A stretch of DNA of 64,000 bases from Terriglobales bacterium (GTDB lineage Bacteria > Acidobacteriota > Terriglobia > Terriglobales > Acidobacteriaceae). Of this stretch, positions 1-8,491 are shown piece after piece. Every line of letters begins with the position of its first letter. Positions within the stretch are counted from its first letter, which is position 1. Both the position numbers and the translations under genes were made by a program. Where the stretch lies: contig JAICXB010000001.1 in assembly GCA_025980765.1 (NCBI GenBank), forward strand, positions 124,001-188,000, given 5' to 3'. The notes beneath the pieces were generated by a model that saw nothing but the letters and a program-made list of their open reading frames with translations, did not search any database and had not been told where the DNA came from.

Positions 1-320
1 AGAGCTACGCCGACGATCTCCAGCCCCTGTGCGCGATATTGGTTCTGCAGTTCCACCAGCCAGGGAATTTCGACTTTGCACGGACCGCAGGTGGTTTCCC
101 AAAAATCCAGGAGCACGGCTTTACCGCGAAAGTCGGAGAGCCTGACTTGCTTGCCTTGCAAATCTTTGAGCGCGAAATCGGGGGCCTCTTTGCCCCTGGC
201 TTCGCTGGGCGTGAGCGCTGGCCCGGAAGGTCGCGGGCGATGCGAGCTGCGCACGCCGGCAAACAGCATGAGCGCGACTACGACGGCGACTACGATTATG
301 GCGGCGAGATTTCGTTTCAT
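1..320 (-). CDS. TlpA-like thioredoxin, C-terminus cut by window edge
   Basis: The reading frame opens with ATG at 320 and runs off the left edge, so only about the first 106 residues are present. It starts with a Lys/Arg-containing N-terminus and one hydrophobic segment (about residues 5-22, uncleaved anchor or signal peptide). A TlpA/AhpC-TSA fold follows: EAPDFALKDLQGK, then DFRGKAVLLDFWETTCGPC with the redox CGPC motif. It closely resembles the next gene upstream in the transcript (340-942), so the two are probably a tandem duplication. With the CcdA homologue (981-1721) they form a likely operon for thiol reduction outside the cytoplasm. The family is clear; which substrates each paralogue serves cannot be told from sequence. 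Confidence 0.88.
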   Translation of the reverse strand, partial: MKRNLAAIIVVAVVVALMLFAGVRSSHRPRPSGPALTPSEARGKEAPDFALKDLQGKQVRLSDFRGKAVLLDFWETTCGPCKVEIPWLVELQNQYRAQGLEIVGVA

Positions 321-339
321 GGTTAAGTGCTTCGCGGCT

Positions 340-942
340 CTATGTCTTCGACGGTGTTGTTGCAGCCGTCTTAGTTGGCTGCATTCCCGCGTTGCCGCCT
401 GCAGCCAGCGCTTTCTTGATGTCGCTTTCGATCTCGCTGCGCTCCAGCAGGCCCGATCCGGATTCTACGATTTTGCCGCTGCGATCGATGAAGAAACTTG
501 TGGGCAGTCCCATGGCGCCGTAGGCATCGCCGACTGAGTCCTGACCTTGCAGGATGGTGTAGTTCACGCCCATCTCTTTGGCGAACTTGCTGATGACTTC
601 CCGAGGGGAATCGTCGAGAGCTACGCCGACAATCTCCAGCCCCTGCGGTCCGTATTGTTTTTGCAACTCGACGAACCAGGGCATCTCCACCTTGCAGGGA
701 CCGCACCAGGTCGCCCAGAAATTCAACAGCACCGCTTTGCCGCGGAAGTCGGAAAGCTTGACCTTCTTGCCCTGAAGGTCACTGAGAACGAAGTCCGGGG
801 CCTCGCGGCCGACCGCCTCTCCTGCGGTGAGCGACTGCGCGCCCGCTACCATCGCGGTGTTCTTGGTGGGGCGCGAACGCCATCCCGCGTACACCATCAA
901 TGCGATCATGACCACTACGATGATTGTTGCCCTACGATTCAC
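340..942 (-). CDS. TlpA-family membrane-anchored thioredoxin
   Basis: 200 residues. An N-terminal hydrophobic helix (about residues 6-20) anchors or exports it; the thioredoxin-like domain spans about residues 45-180. Seen directly: FWATWCGPC with redox cysteines at C80 and C83, and a GLPT motif with the cis-proline near residue 147. The tail is Thr/Ala-rich. TlpA-type proteins keep periplasmic cysteines reduced, often for cytochrome c maturation, and receive electrons from CcdA/DsbD-type membrane proteins. A ccdA gene lies 38 bp upstream and a second TlpA-like gene 19 bp downstream on the same strand, so an operon of ccdA-tlpA-tlpA is inferred. Confidence 0.92.
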   Translation of the reverse strand: MNRRATIIVVVMIALMVYAGWRSRPTKNTAMVAGAQSLTAGEAVGREAPDFVLSDLQGKKVKLSDFRGKAVLLNFWATWCGPCKVEMPWFVELQKQYGPQGLEIVGVALDDSPREVISKFAKEMGVNYTILQGQDSVGDAYGAMGLPTSFFIDRSGKIVESGSGLLERSEIESDIKKALAAGGNAGMQPTKTAATTPSKT

Positions 943-980
943 TCGAAATAATCCTCTCTCCCCATGATAGAAGCACGCGC

Positions 981-1721
981 TTACAACGCAAAGCGATTCA
1001 GGAAGCCCAGATAACCCGAAAGTACAGTGAAATGCCGGGTTACGAAGAGCGCTCCAATGACGATCAGCAACACCCCGCTGGCGACTTCCACCGCGTGCAG
1101 ATGACGGCGGAAGCGCCCGTAGAAGGCCAGAAAGCGATCAATGCCCAGGGACGTGAGCAGAAAGGGCACGGCCAGTCCCATGGAGTAAATTGCCAGCAGC
1201 ACGATGCCGCGCGAGACCGTCCGCTGCGAGGCCGCAATCGCCAGAATCGTCGCCAGAATGGGACCGATGCAGGGCGTCCAACCGAAGGCGAAGGCAAAGC
1301 CGACGAGAAACGATCCCCAGGCCGTCTTGCCGCCGCCAACGTTGTGCATGCGTTTATCAGCGTAGAGCGCACTGATCTTCAGAATCCCGGTGAGATGCAG
1401 GCCGAAGAGGATGATCACGCCTCCGGCAATCTGGCTCATCAGGCCTTTGTACTCGCGAAAGATTTTGCCCACGCTGGTGGCCGCGGCGCCCAGGGTGACA
1501 AAAACGATGGTGAATCCCAAAATGAAAGCCAGGGATTTGAGCATCACCGCGCGCAGGCGGCTGGAATCAAAATCGGTGCGGAGTTCGTCGACGGTCGCGC
1601 CGGAGATCAGCGAAACGTAGCCGGGCACCAGCGGAAGCACGCAGGGCGATAGGAAGGAAACCACTCCTGCGAGAAAGGCCGCTAAGGCAATTGGGTATGT
1701 CTGCATAGGCAATTGCTCCAC
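981..1721 (-). CDS. ccdA: CcdA/DsbD-type cytochrome c biogenesis membrane protein
   Basis: 246 residues with about six hydrophobic segments, the size of CcdA, which carries only the membrane domain of DsbD. The two conserved redox cysteines are in typical surroundings: FLSPCVLPLVPGY (C27) and GWTPCIGP (C151). CcdA moves electrons from cytoplasmic thioredoxin across the membrane to periplasmic thioredoxin-like proteins; the two TlpA-like genes immediately downstream are the likely acceptors. An ATG five codons in (1706) is an alternative start. The assignment to the family is strong; a dedicated role in cytochrome c maturation is inference. Confidence 0.93.
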   Translation of the reverse strand: MEQLPMQTYPIALAAFLAGVVSFLSPCVLPLVPGYVSLISGATVDELRTDFDSSRLRAVMLKSLAFILGFTIVFVTLGAAATSVGKIFREYKGLMSQIAGGVIILFGLHLTGILKISALYADKRMHNVGGGKTAWGSFLVGFAFAFGWTPCIGPILATILAIAASQRTVSRGIVLLAIYSMGLAVPFLLTSLGIDRFLAFYGRFRRHLHAVEVASGVLLIVIGALFVTRHFTVLSGYLGFLNRFAL

Positions 1722-2187
1722 CCTGTGAACGAACGCAAAATCAAGCTGGATTTTTGCTCGCCAGACAGGCAGGATTTCAGGATATCTTTAAGATGATGTA
1801 CTTCCCTCAAGGTTACAGGAGAACGCCAAGCAAAATATCACTTTTGCGGGGTGGAATGCACTGTAAAGGGATGAAGGTGATCGGTTAACGAGGGCTTGTC
1901 GTTTTGAGATCGTTGGCGTCTTTTGGGAGCTTACTGTTTTTAGCTTACTATCCAATGTGTCATTCTGAGTCCGCCACGGCGGACGAAGAACCTCCAGCGA
2001 CACTGTCGGACTTCAACTCCAGTTGCGCGGCTCCTCAAGCACAAGTCAGGTTTTCGCGTGAAGTGGCTGAAGAGACTTAATCACTGCATCGTCCCATACA
2101 CGTTTGCAGGAGGTCCTTCGGTCGCTGACGCTCCCTCAGGATGACACGTGATCTTTTGATGATTAGGTCGTGGTAAAGAAAACATTC
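1722..2187. other. Intergenic region with tgtcattctgag inverted repeat
   Basis: About 460 bases between the divergently oriented ccdA and MFS genes. I see no convincing gene. gtgtcattctgag at 1957-1969 and ctcaggatgacac at 2135-2147 are inverted copies of each other with one mismatch, and both are followed or preceded by gaagaacctcc/aggaggtccttc, which are also complementary. It therefore looks like a dispersed intergenic inverted-repeat element of about 190 bases. Promoters for the divergent genes must lie here but none stands out. Confidence 0.5.
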
Positions 2188-3441
2188 ATGGCAACTGCAC
2201 CCAGTCCGCTCTCGATGAAGGAAGTGCTGAAGATCAACGGGTTTCGCCGGCTATGGCTGGCGCAGGTCGTCAGCATTCTTGGCGACTTCCTCGCGCTGTT
2301 TGGCGTGATCAGCCTGATTACCTTCCGCTGGCACGGCACTCCGCTGCAGGTGACCAACGTGATGATCGCGTACCTGATCCCAGTCGCCATCATTGGACCG
2401 ATGGCGGGCGTGTTCGTCGATCGCTGGAACGTGAAGCGCACCATGGTTGCCAGCGATCTGCTGCGTGGCCTGTTGATCATTCTGCTGGTGTTCGCCACGC
2501 GGCTGGATCACATCTACGTGATTTTTTTCTGCGTGAGCGTTTTCTCCAGCTTTTTTGGACCCGCGCAATCGGTGACTTTGCGGACTCTGGTACCGGTGCA
2601 TGGACTGCTCTCGGCGAACGCCATGATGTCACAGGCGTTTTACACCATGCGCATTCTGGCGCCTGCGGCGGCGGGCCTGCTGGTGTACTGGCTGGGTGAG
2701 AGCTCGTGCTTTTATCTCGACACGATCAGCTTCTTTTTCTCCGCCGCGATGCTCTCGACGCTGGTAATCCTCCGCAGCGCTCCGGCGAAGAGTGTGGGCG
2801 AGAAGAACGTGAAGTCCGTGCTGAACGACTTCACTGCCGGTGGACGTTTCGTTCTTACTCATCCCGCAATCTCGTTTGTGATGATTGCCATGATGACGGC
2901 GATGTTCGTGATGAGCTGCTTCAGTCCGCTGATCTCGGTGTATGTGCGCGACGCGCTCCACGCGGGTACCCGGTCATTTGGCTTGATCAGCGCCATGGTG
3001 GGCGTGGGACTGATCGTGGGAACGCAATTAGTGAATGCCATCGCCAAAAACCGCTCTAAGCGGCACGTGGCGCTATGCGGACTCTTTGGCCTATCGCTGG
3101 CAACGGCCGTATTGGGACTTTTCAAGCTGGCTTTTGTTGCGGGATTGAGCATGTTTGGCCTGGGTTTTGCGATTGCGTTCATCGTTGTTCCCGCGCAGAC
3201 ACTGATGCAGCAGGAGACGCCGCCGGACATGCTGGGCCGAGTGAGCAGCAGCTTTATGGCCTTGTTCTGCGTTTCGCAGCTTCTGGGACTGCTGCTCTCA
3301 GGCTCGTTGGCGGACTGGATTGGGGTGCGTCCGCTGTTTGTGTGGAGCGGAGTCGCACTGCTGGTGATTTCGGCGGCAGGTTATCTGTGGGTGCGTGGCG
3401 GAGAGGGTAAGGGCCAGGAGCTGGTGGCAGCCGCGGGGTAA
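2188..3441 (+). CDS. Major facilitator superfamily transporter
   Basis: 417 residues from the ATG at 2188 (an in-frame GTG lies six codons upstream). About 12 hydrophobic segments fill the protein. The loop between helices 2 and 3 carries the MFS motif A variant GVFVDRWNVKR, followed by TMVASDLLRG, as in MFS_3/EntS-like exporters. Such proteins are proton-driven exporters of siderophores, drugs or macrolides, but the substrate cannot be named here. The gene stands alone on the plus strand and is followed by a perfect 26-bp inverted repeat that could end its transcript. Confidence 0.88.
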   Translation: MATAPSPLSMKEVLKINGFRRLWLAQVVSILGDFLALFGVISLITFRWHGTPLQVTNVMIAYLIPVAIIGPMAGVFVDRWNVKRTMVASDLLRGLLIILLVFATRLDHIYVIFFCVSVFSSFFGPAQSVTLRTLVPVHGLLSANAMMSQAFYTMRILAPAAAGLLVYWLGESSCFYLDTISFFFSAAMLSTLVILRSAPAKSVGEKNVKSVLNDFTAGGRFVLTHPAISFVMIAMMTAMFVMSCFSPLISVYVRDALHAGTRSFGLISAMVGVGLIVGTQLVNAIAKNRSKRHVALCGLFGLSLATAVLGLFKLAFVAGLSMFGLGFAIAFIVVPAQTLMQQETPPDMLGRVSSSFMALFCVSQLLGLLLSGSLADWIGVRPLFVWSGVALLVISAAGYLWVRGGEGKGQELVAAAG

Positions 3442-3446
3442 AACTC

Positions 3447-3568
3447 TTGGGGTTAACACAAAGGTCACGAAGTTTGACTTCAAGGTCACAGAGAAATTCC
3501 AAGTCAGGTTTTTGAAAGCCTCACTCCGTGACCTTCAAATTCCTTCGTGACCTTTGTGTTAACCCCAA
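3447..3568. repeat. Perfect 26-bp inverted repeat between convergent genes
   Basis: The arms at 3447-3472 (begins ttggggttaacacaaagg) and 3543-3568 (ends gtgttaaccccaa) are exact reverse complements over 26 bases, separated by about 70 bases. It sits between the 3' ends of the convergent MFS and DUF3592-like genes and could work as a bidirectional terminator. Its wording resembles other 'cacagagg/acggagg' inverted repeats elsewhere in the window, so it is probably also a dispersed repeat. Confidence 0.85.
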
Positions 3569-3569
3569 G

Positions 3570-4076
3570 TCAGAAAAGCTTGCTTTGGTTCTGCGCCGGA
3601 GCAGGGCGTTGCGGCGGTCGCGGGCGCTCGCGGCGTAGTGGCGGCGCGTCAGTGCGATGGATGCCGAGCACGATGGGCGTGCCGCTGTGCAAGCCGGTCC
3701 AGCGTTCGGAGACGACCATCGAATCGCCGGGATTCTGCGGGTTGTACTTCACCGAAGTGGGCACGCCAATGCGGCAGTTGTGCAGGTCGACATAATGCCG
3801 CAAATGGGTCACATCCTGTGACGCCTCATACTGCACCCCGGCGACATCGTAGTTGTAGATGAGAAGCTGCGCAGCGTTGGGCTCGTTCGGGTGCAGCTCG
3901 ATCACGTCGAGCACGGTGCCATCGATAATGCGTCCGTGTAGGTCGAGGCGCTCGCGGCGCTCACGCTCGTGGTCCTGCGCCGTCTTCTTGCGACGAGTGG
4001 CAAGGCTGAGCGCAGTCACGCCGCAGGCGGCAACGATCCCGCCGGCGACAGCATAAAGACGAATCGACGCGAGCAT
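3570..4076 (-). CDS. DUF3592-like membrane-anchored protein
   Basis: 168 residues from the ATG at 4076, chosen because AAGGAAG lies just before it; a start eight codons upstream is possible but has no such signal. One hydrophobic segment near residues 5-25 is followed by a charged RRKK stretch and a soluble beta-rich domain. The ending of that domain, VKYNPQNPGDSMV, resembles the Y-x-P-x-x-P motif of DUF3592 proteins, whose function is not known. The C-terminus is Arg/Pro-rich and disordered-looking. The stop codon almost touches the inverted repeat at 3447-3568. Confidence 0.6.
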   Translation of the reverse strand: MLASIRLYAVAGGIVAACGVTALSLATRRKKTAQDHERERRERLDLHGRIIDGTVLDVIELHPNEPNAAQLLIYNYDVAGVQYEASQDVTHLRHYVDLHNCRIGVPTSVKYNPQNPGDSMVVSERWTGLHSGTPIVLGIHRTDAPPLRRERPRPPQRPAPAQNQSKLF

Positions 4077-4185
4077 GAACTTCCTTCGGAACACGCACAC
4101 CGGCTGTGGCTTTCGGGCATGCTGAGCAGCAGCTTACCTTGATTTGCGCCGGATTACATATCCAGTGGATGCCTTATGTGAACTT

Positions 4186-4386
4186 CTAGCTACTAGCTGC
4201 TGGCTAAAAGCAACGGCCAAACCAACAGCAGAAGCTCAACACGGATCAAACGCATTTTACGGATCGGACGGATGAATATTAATGAATTTCACATCCCAGT
4301 AATCCGTGGAATCCGCTCCGTCCGTGTAATCCGTGTTGAGATGGTGATTTTGCTTTTTTGGGTTTTGGCCAAGGGCTAGGCTAGCA
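4186..4386. repeat. Composite hairpin repeat, copy 1
   Basis: An imperfect inverted repeat of about 200 bases. The outer arms are ctagctactagctgctggct (left) and the complementary ggctaggctagcagctt (right). The inner arms are of the type acggatcggacggat and ccgtccgtgtaatccgtg. The middle blocks ggccaaacc and ggttttggcc also pair. Two further copies lie at about 6178-6440 and 8226-8440. The right end covers the queA stop codon at 4381-4383. Confidence 0.75.
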
Positions 4387-5481
4387 GCTTATAAACATGC
4401 AATCCCCGTACGAGAAGAAGCGGTACCCCTCGGCGACAGCATGCTCATACGCTCGCAGCACGCGCTCGCGTCCGGCTAAGGCACTGACCAGCATGAGCAG
4501 CGACGATCGTGGCAGGTGAAAGTTTGTGAGCAGCGCGCTCACGACACGGAACTGAAAGCCGGGATGAATGAAGATACCTGTTTCTCCGCTTCCGGCCAGC
4601 ACCTTGCCTGCGCCTAGCTGGGCGGAATGCTCCAGCGTGCGCACTACTGTGGTGCCCACCGCAATCACGCGGCAATGATCGTCCGCAGCTTCATTGATGG
4701 CGCTCGCAGCATCTGCTCCGATCTCGTAGCTCTCGACGTGAAGTTTGTTGGCCTCGACTGCCTCCTCGCGCAGCGGCTGAAATGTTCCCAATCCGACATG
4801 AAGGGTCACCTCGACGACCTGCACGCCGCGCGCGCGGATGCGGTCGAGAATGTCGGCCGTAAAATGCAGGCCGGCGGTGGGCGCGGCGGCCGAGCCGACT
4901 GGCTTCGCGAAGACGGTTTGATAGCGTAAGCGATCCGCCGCGCGGTCTTCGCGCTCAATGTAGGGTGGCAGGGGCACGTGCCCGATTTGCTCCAGCCGAC
5001 GGAAGAAATCCGGCGTTGGCGCAAAGCGCAAGCCGCGCTCGCCGAACTTCCCGCGGGCGATGATCTCAGCTTCGAGCAGCGGCTTCCCGAATTGGTCCTC
5101 TCCGAATCGCAGGATCTCGCCGACCCCGAGCTTGCGCCCTGCCCGCACCAGCGCCTCCCATTCATTGCTGCCCTGTTGGCGGGTGAGCAGCACCTCGACA
5201 GTCCCGCGCAGGAACTCGCGTGACGCCGGATTATGCGGGCTCAATGGTTGGGCGCGCCGGCCGGAGCGATGGCCGAACAGTCGCGCCGGGAAGACCCGGC
5301 TGTTGTTGAGGACCAGCACGTCGCCGGATTTCAGGCGCTCAGGAAAATCGCGGAAGTATTCGTCGCGGAACTCTCCGCTGTCCCGATTCAGGACCAGCAT
5401 GCGGGAAGCGGCGCGGTCGGCCAGCGGTTCCTGCGCGATGAGCTCCCGGGGAAGATGGAAGTCGAATTCCGAAACGAGCAC
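4381..5481 (-). CDS. queA: tRNA preQ1 ribosyltransferase-isomerase QueA
   Basis: 366 residues, the usual QueA length. It transfers and isomerises the ribosyl part of S-adenosylmethionine onto preQ1 in tRNA, giving epoxyqueuosine, in the cytoplasm. Seen: the N-terminus [13 protein letters not shown], the middle PTAGLHFT, and the C-terminal [17 protein letters not shown], all family hallmarks. The last residues ([10 protein letters not shown]) differ slightly from the common GDAMLI. The start is GTG at 5481, directly beside a long inverted repeat (5490-5642); no clear ribosome-binding site or preQ1 riboswitch is visible upstream. No other queuosine gene lies in the window. Confidence 0.95.
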   Translation of the reverse strand: MLVSEFDFHLPRELIAQEPLADRAASRMLVLNRDSGEFRDEYFRDFPERLKSGDVLVLNNSRVFPARLFGHRSGRRAQPLSPHNPASREFLRGTVEVLLTRQQGSNEWEALVRAGRKLGVGEILRFGEDQFGKPLLEAEIIARGKFGERGLRFAPTPDFFRRLEQIGHVPLPPYIEREDRAADRLRYQTVFAKPVGSAAAPTAGLHFTADILDRIRARGVQVVEVTLHVGLGTFQPLREEAVEANKLHVESYEIGADAASAINEAADDHCRVIAVGTTVVRTLEHSAQLGAGKVLAGSGETGIFIHPGFQFRVVSALLTNFHLPRSSLLMLVSALAGRERVLRAYEHAVAEGYRFFSYGDCMFISC

Positions 5482-5489
5482 AGAGTTTG

Positions 5490-5642
5490 TTTACCACAGA
5501 GGACGCGGAGGACACAGCGGTAGCCGGGAGAATGACCTACCACAGAGGACACGGGAGGACCCAGAGGAAATCGGGAAAATTGCTTCAACCTTTTCGCTTC
5601 CTAGTGGTTCCTCCGTGCGCTTCTGTGTCCTTTGTGGTGAAA
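5490..5642. repeat. accacagagg/cctttgtggt inverted repeat
   Basis: The left part (ttaccacagaggacgcggag) and the right part (tccgtgcgcttctgtgtcc, then tttgtggt) are imperfect reverse complements around a loop of about 100 bases; a second partial copy, taccacagaggacac, lies at about 5539. It fills the gap between doxX and queA. The family recurs at 63684-63842. Confidence 0.75.
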
Positions 5643-5651
5643 GACTTCGCT

Positions 5652-6167
5652 TTAGAGTTTCACTGCGCTCGCGCTGGTTTGCGGCTCGTCAACGGCATGG
5701 CGGGCGGAGAACCTTGCGATCAGATAATCGATCGAGATTTTTCCTGGGCCGAAGATCAGGATGATCAGCGCGGCAAACCAGAAGGTAAACGGATCGGCGG
5801 CATAGAACTTGCCGGGATCGGAGAAAATTGACTTCAAGGCTTCACGGTCGGCAGTCACATAAGCCACGCACATATCGATGAACAGCGGGATGGAAATGAG
5901 GCGCGAGGCCAATCCCAGGAACAGCAGGATTCCGCCGATGCACTCGAGGTAGCTGACGAAGTACGCATTAAAAGTGGGAAATGGAATTCCCAATTGAGTA
6001 AAGAAGTCGATGGGCTTAGAGATGTCCTGCACCTTGCCCCATCCCGATTGGAAGAACTGCCATCCCCAATACAGGCGCACAGCCAGAAGAAACGGCGACT
6101 GCAATGAACTTGCGGCCTTGATGAGTAGTCTGTATGCGCCGCGTGCGATACCGATTCCCTTGCTCAT
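5652..6167 (-). CDS. DoxX-family membrane protein (BufD-like)
   Basis: 171 residues with four hydrophobic segments and the DoxX signature WGWQFFQSGWGK near residues 34-45. GAGG in front of the ATG supports the start. DoxX proteins are small membrane proteins of poorly defined function, but in bufferin/HvfA metallophore loci a DoxX gene is the standard fourth member (BufD/HvfD). Here it lies 270 bp downstream of the DUF2063 and DUF692 genes on the same strand, separated by hairpin repeat copy 2. A role in the membrane step of the metallophore system is inferred from that context. Confidence 0.85.
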   Translation of the reverse strand: MSKGIGIARGAYRLLIKAASSLQSPFLLAVRLYWGWQFFQSGWGKVQDISKPIDFFTQLGIPFPTFNAYFVSYLECIGGILLFLGLASRLISIPLFIDMCVAYVTADREALKSIFSDPGKFYAADPFTFWFAALIILIFGPGKISIDYLIARFSARHAVDEPQTSASAVKL

Positions 6168-6177
6168 GTCTGCCTCT

Positions 6178-6445
6178 TGAAGCTGCTAGCTACTAGGCGC
6201 TGGCTGTTAGCAAATCCAAAACCAACAACCAGCACGGGTGAAACGGATGTTACGGATCGGACGGATTTCTCCTATCGATAATCCGTCCCTGTGGCATCCG
6301 TGTGAGCTTTTTAAACCAACAGCCCACATAGGAAAGCGTGTTCTGCTATCTGGCCCACAAAACAAAGCCGGGCGAGGGCGCCCGGAACCACACTAATCTC
6401 GGCTTTCAGCCAGGAGCTGCCTGCTTGTAGCCAGCAGCTAAGAAG
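6178..6445. repeat. Composite hairpin repeat, copy 2 (inside bufferin operon)
   Basis: Begins with gctgctagctactaggcgctg and ends with gtagccagcagctaag. Internally it holds the pair acggatcggacggatt and aatccgtccctgtggc. It has the same arm order as copies 1 and 3. It lies between the DoxX and DUF2063 genes and overlaps the last bases of the DUF2063 gene, whose stop is at 6438. A few words of the right half (gcccacataggaaagc) are unique. Confidence 0.7.
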
Positions 6446-7313
6446 AAAACCAGCCCGCTTCCGCCCACTGTCGAAACCAGGCTTGCGTCTGTTGAACGGC
6501 AGCAGACTCGGAGAGCTTGCTTCCGGCGAACGCGGCTTCCACCGCTTGCGACAGTGTCTTGCCATTGCGAAGGGCCGCGAGCATCGCGAATGCCTCCGGG
6601 TCGACTCGCTTGAAATATACCGAGAAATCGCTGCGGTGCACCACGATGAACAGGGGCTTTGGTTTCATGCTGCGCACGGACTTCAGGCGCGCGCGCTTGC
6701 GCGGCTCGGCAAAGGCGTTGCTGGCGTCGTCGCTGGCATCATCGCTTTCCTCGCGGATCTGCAGAAGCAAATCGTCAACCGGATACATCACATCGAGCAG
6801 GCGAAGATGAGGCTGCAAACGAAGGACGGGATCCATGCCCAGCTTCTGCACGGCATCGAGCGACAGCGGCGGATCGTCGGCGGCGTCAAACGATTCGGTG
6901 TCCGCCCATTCCAGGCGAACCATGTCTAACGCGAGGCGCTCGTGCGGATGGATCCACTTAGGATTTGCGCGCAGCCATTCCTCTAATCGCGATCCCAGAT
7001 TGCGCAGCGTGTATGAGCGCGAAGGCTTCGCCGCAAGATATGCTTCGGCCAAAGCGTCAAAACGCTTGTCCCCGATGACCGCTCTGAGGCCGACGAAGTC
7101 CTCGTTGAAGCTGGAAATGATGCGGAACCAGTATGACCGGCTATAGATCTCGAGGCGTTCTACCGCGCTGAGGCGATCATTGGGTTTGATGATCTCGTCG
7201 ACCACCTCGGCCATGGGCTCACCTTTGCTGGTCTTGTCGCTGATGAGTTCGTCGGAGGTGAGCGGCGTAGCCATGGCCTCGAACATGCGGCGCTGCAGCT
7301 CTACTAAGTTCAT
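6438..7313 (-). CDS. DUF2063 putative DNA-binding domain protein (BufC/HvfC-like)
   Basis: 291 residues. The N-terminus (MNLVELQRRMFEAM, then LEIYSRSYWFRI near residue 60) matches the DUF2063/HvfC family, annotated as a putative DNA-binding domain but known in RiPP loci as the partner of a DUF692 enzyme, presenting the precursor peptide to it. Its ATG overlaps the stop of the DUF692 gene by four bases (7310-7313), implying translational coupling and a 1:1 complex. The C-terminal half (about 190-291) is predicted soluble and includes LFIVVHRSDFSVYFKRVD. The RiPP-partner role is from knowledge of the family; it is not visible in the sequence itself. Confidence 0.88.
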   Translation of the reverse strand: MNLVELQRRMFEAMATPLTSDELISDKTSKGEPMAEVVDEIIKPNDRLSAVERLEIYSRSYWFRIISSFNEDFVGLRAVIGDKRFDALAEAYLAAKPSRSYTLRNLGSRLEEWLRANPKWIHPHERLALDMVRLEWADTESFDAADDPPLSLDAVQKLGMDPVLRLQPHLRLLDVMYPVDDLLLQIREESDDASDDASNAFAEPRKRARLKSVRSMKPKPLFIVVHRSDFSVYFKRVDPEAFAMLAALRNGKTLSQAVEAAFAGSKLSESAAVQQTQAWFRQWAEAGWFSS

Positions 7314-8218
7314 CGCGTCCCCGCCGAGAACCCATCCGCTACCGCGGATGGTACTGACTGGGTCCCCGCCAAGCCCGTGGACGGCACTTCGGCCGGGAGA
7401 TAGCGGTTCGCTTTGAGCGCCTCGGCGTGGACTTCATCAAACGAAGGGATATGGTCATCCCACTCCAGAAGGGTTGGCGTGGGGCCGGCGAGCTCAATGG
7501 CGCGTGCGTACAGCTTCCACACCGGATCGATGACCGCGTGATCGTGGGTATCCAGAATGTACTTCTCGTACTTCGAATGTCCGGCGATGTGGATTTGCGC
7601 CACGCGCTCAATGGGCACGCTTTCGAGATAGGTAAACGGATTAAAGCTGTGATTCTGCGAGGAAACGTAGATGTTGTTCACGTCCAGCAGAATGCCGCAG
7701 TCAGCGCGCTCGACTACCTCGTTCAGGAACTCCCACTCGGTCATCTCCGAGACGTGGAATTCGGCGTAGCTGCTCACGTTCTCCACTGCGATGGGGACCT
7801 CAAGGAAGTCGCGGGCTTCCTTGATCTTCTGCGCGGTGACGCGCGCAGCCTCAAAGGTGTATGGCATAGGAAGCAGGTCGTGACTGTAGCTGCCGTCGAC
7901 GCTGCCCCAGCACAGATGGTCGGAGAGCCACGGAGTCTTAGTCCGGCGGACCAGGTTCTTGAGCCGCTGCAGGTGCTCGCGGTTGAGGGGTTCGGCTGAG
8001 CCGAAGTACATCGAGACTCCGTGCTGGACTACCTGGTATTGCTCAAGGATCTGATCGAGAAGATGGAGCGGACGGCCTCCATCGATCATGAAATTTTCCG
8101 AAATGATTTCGAACCAGTCGCAAACCGGCTTCTTGGTGAGAATGTGTTCGTAATGAGGAATGCGCAGGCCGATGCCTACGCCAAGTTCTTTAAATGAATT
8201 GAAGCGATTGGCCGCCAT
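7310..8218 (-). CDS. DUF692 multinuclear iron enzyme (BufB/MbnB-like)
   Basis: 302 residues, a TIM-barrel protein. The family start GVGIGLRIPHYEHIL and segments such as CDWFEIISENFM, QHGVSMYFGS, LDVNNIYVSS and HIAGHSKYE are typical of DUF692 (MbnB, TglH, HvfB, BufB). These enzymes use two or three iron ions to oxidise cysteines of a ribosomal peptide into oxazolone/thioamide or thiooxazole groups. A Cys-repeat precursor gene lies upstream and a DUF2063 partner overlaps downstream. The last 16 residues (from about 287) are encoded by a palindromic repeat also found at 60916-60947, so the natural C-terminus may have been replaced or extended. No clear ribosome-binding site precedes the ATG. Confidence 0.93.
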   Translation of the reverse strand: MAANRFNSFKELGVGIGLRIPHYEHILTKKPVCDWFEIISENFMIDGGRPLHLLDQILEQYQVVQHGVSMYFGSAEPLNREHLQRLKNLVRRTKTPWLSDHLCWGSVDGSYSHDLLPMPYTFEAARVTAQKIKEARDFLEVPIAVENVSSYAEFHVSEMTEWEFLNEVVERADCGILLDVNNIYVSSQNHSFNPFTYLESVPIERVAQIHIAGHSKYEKYILDTHDHAVIDPVWKLYARAIELAGPTPTLLEWDDHIPSFDEVHAEALKANRYLPAEVPSTGLAGTQSVPSAVADGFSAGTR

Positions 8219-8225
8219 GGGGATT

Positions 8226-8440
8226 CTTAGCTGCTAACTACTAGCTGCTGGCTACTAGCTTAAACCAACAGCAAAGGCAAAATCTCAACCACGGATTACA
8301 CGGATGATCACGGATCGCACGGATGACATCGAATTACGATCAACCAACATCTGTGAAATCCGTGCCTATCCGTGGTAAAGGTGTTGGTTTTGCCTTTGAT
8401 TTTGGTGTTCGCCAGCAACTAGTAGCTAATAGCTAGTAAA
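8226..8440. repeat. Composite hairpin repeat, copy 3 (between precursor and DUF692 genes)
   Basis: A long imperfect hairpin. Left arm: ctactagctgctggctacta, then accaacagcaaaggcaaaa, then accacggattacacggat. Right arm: the complementary atccgtgcctatccgtggt, ttttgcctttgattttggt and gccagcaactagtagctaat. It separates the Cys-rich precursor gene from the biosynthetic genes and could act as a partial terminator or as an mRNA-stabilising 3' hairpin for the precursor transcript (inference). Confidence 0.8.
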
Positions 8441-8491
8441 AAACGGGTCGGAATCTATATCAGACCCGACCCGCTGTAACTGTGTCAACTC

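Noticed and set aside
924-1652. 242-codon plus-strand frame
   Set aside because: Antisense to ccdA; very rich in Gln/Arg/His as is usual for shadows of membrane protein genes.
5482-5651. preQ1 riboswitch in front of queA
   Set aside because: The region is an inverted repeat of a dispersed family and lacks a recognisable preQ1 aptamer (short pseudoknot with A-rich tail).
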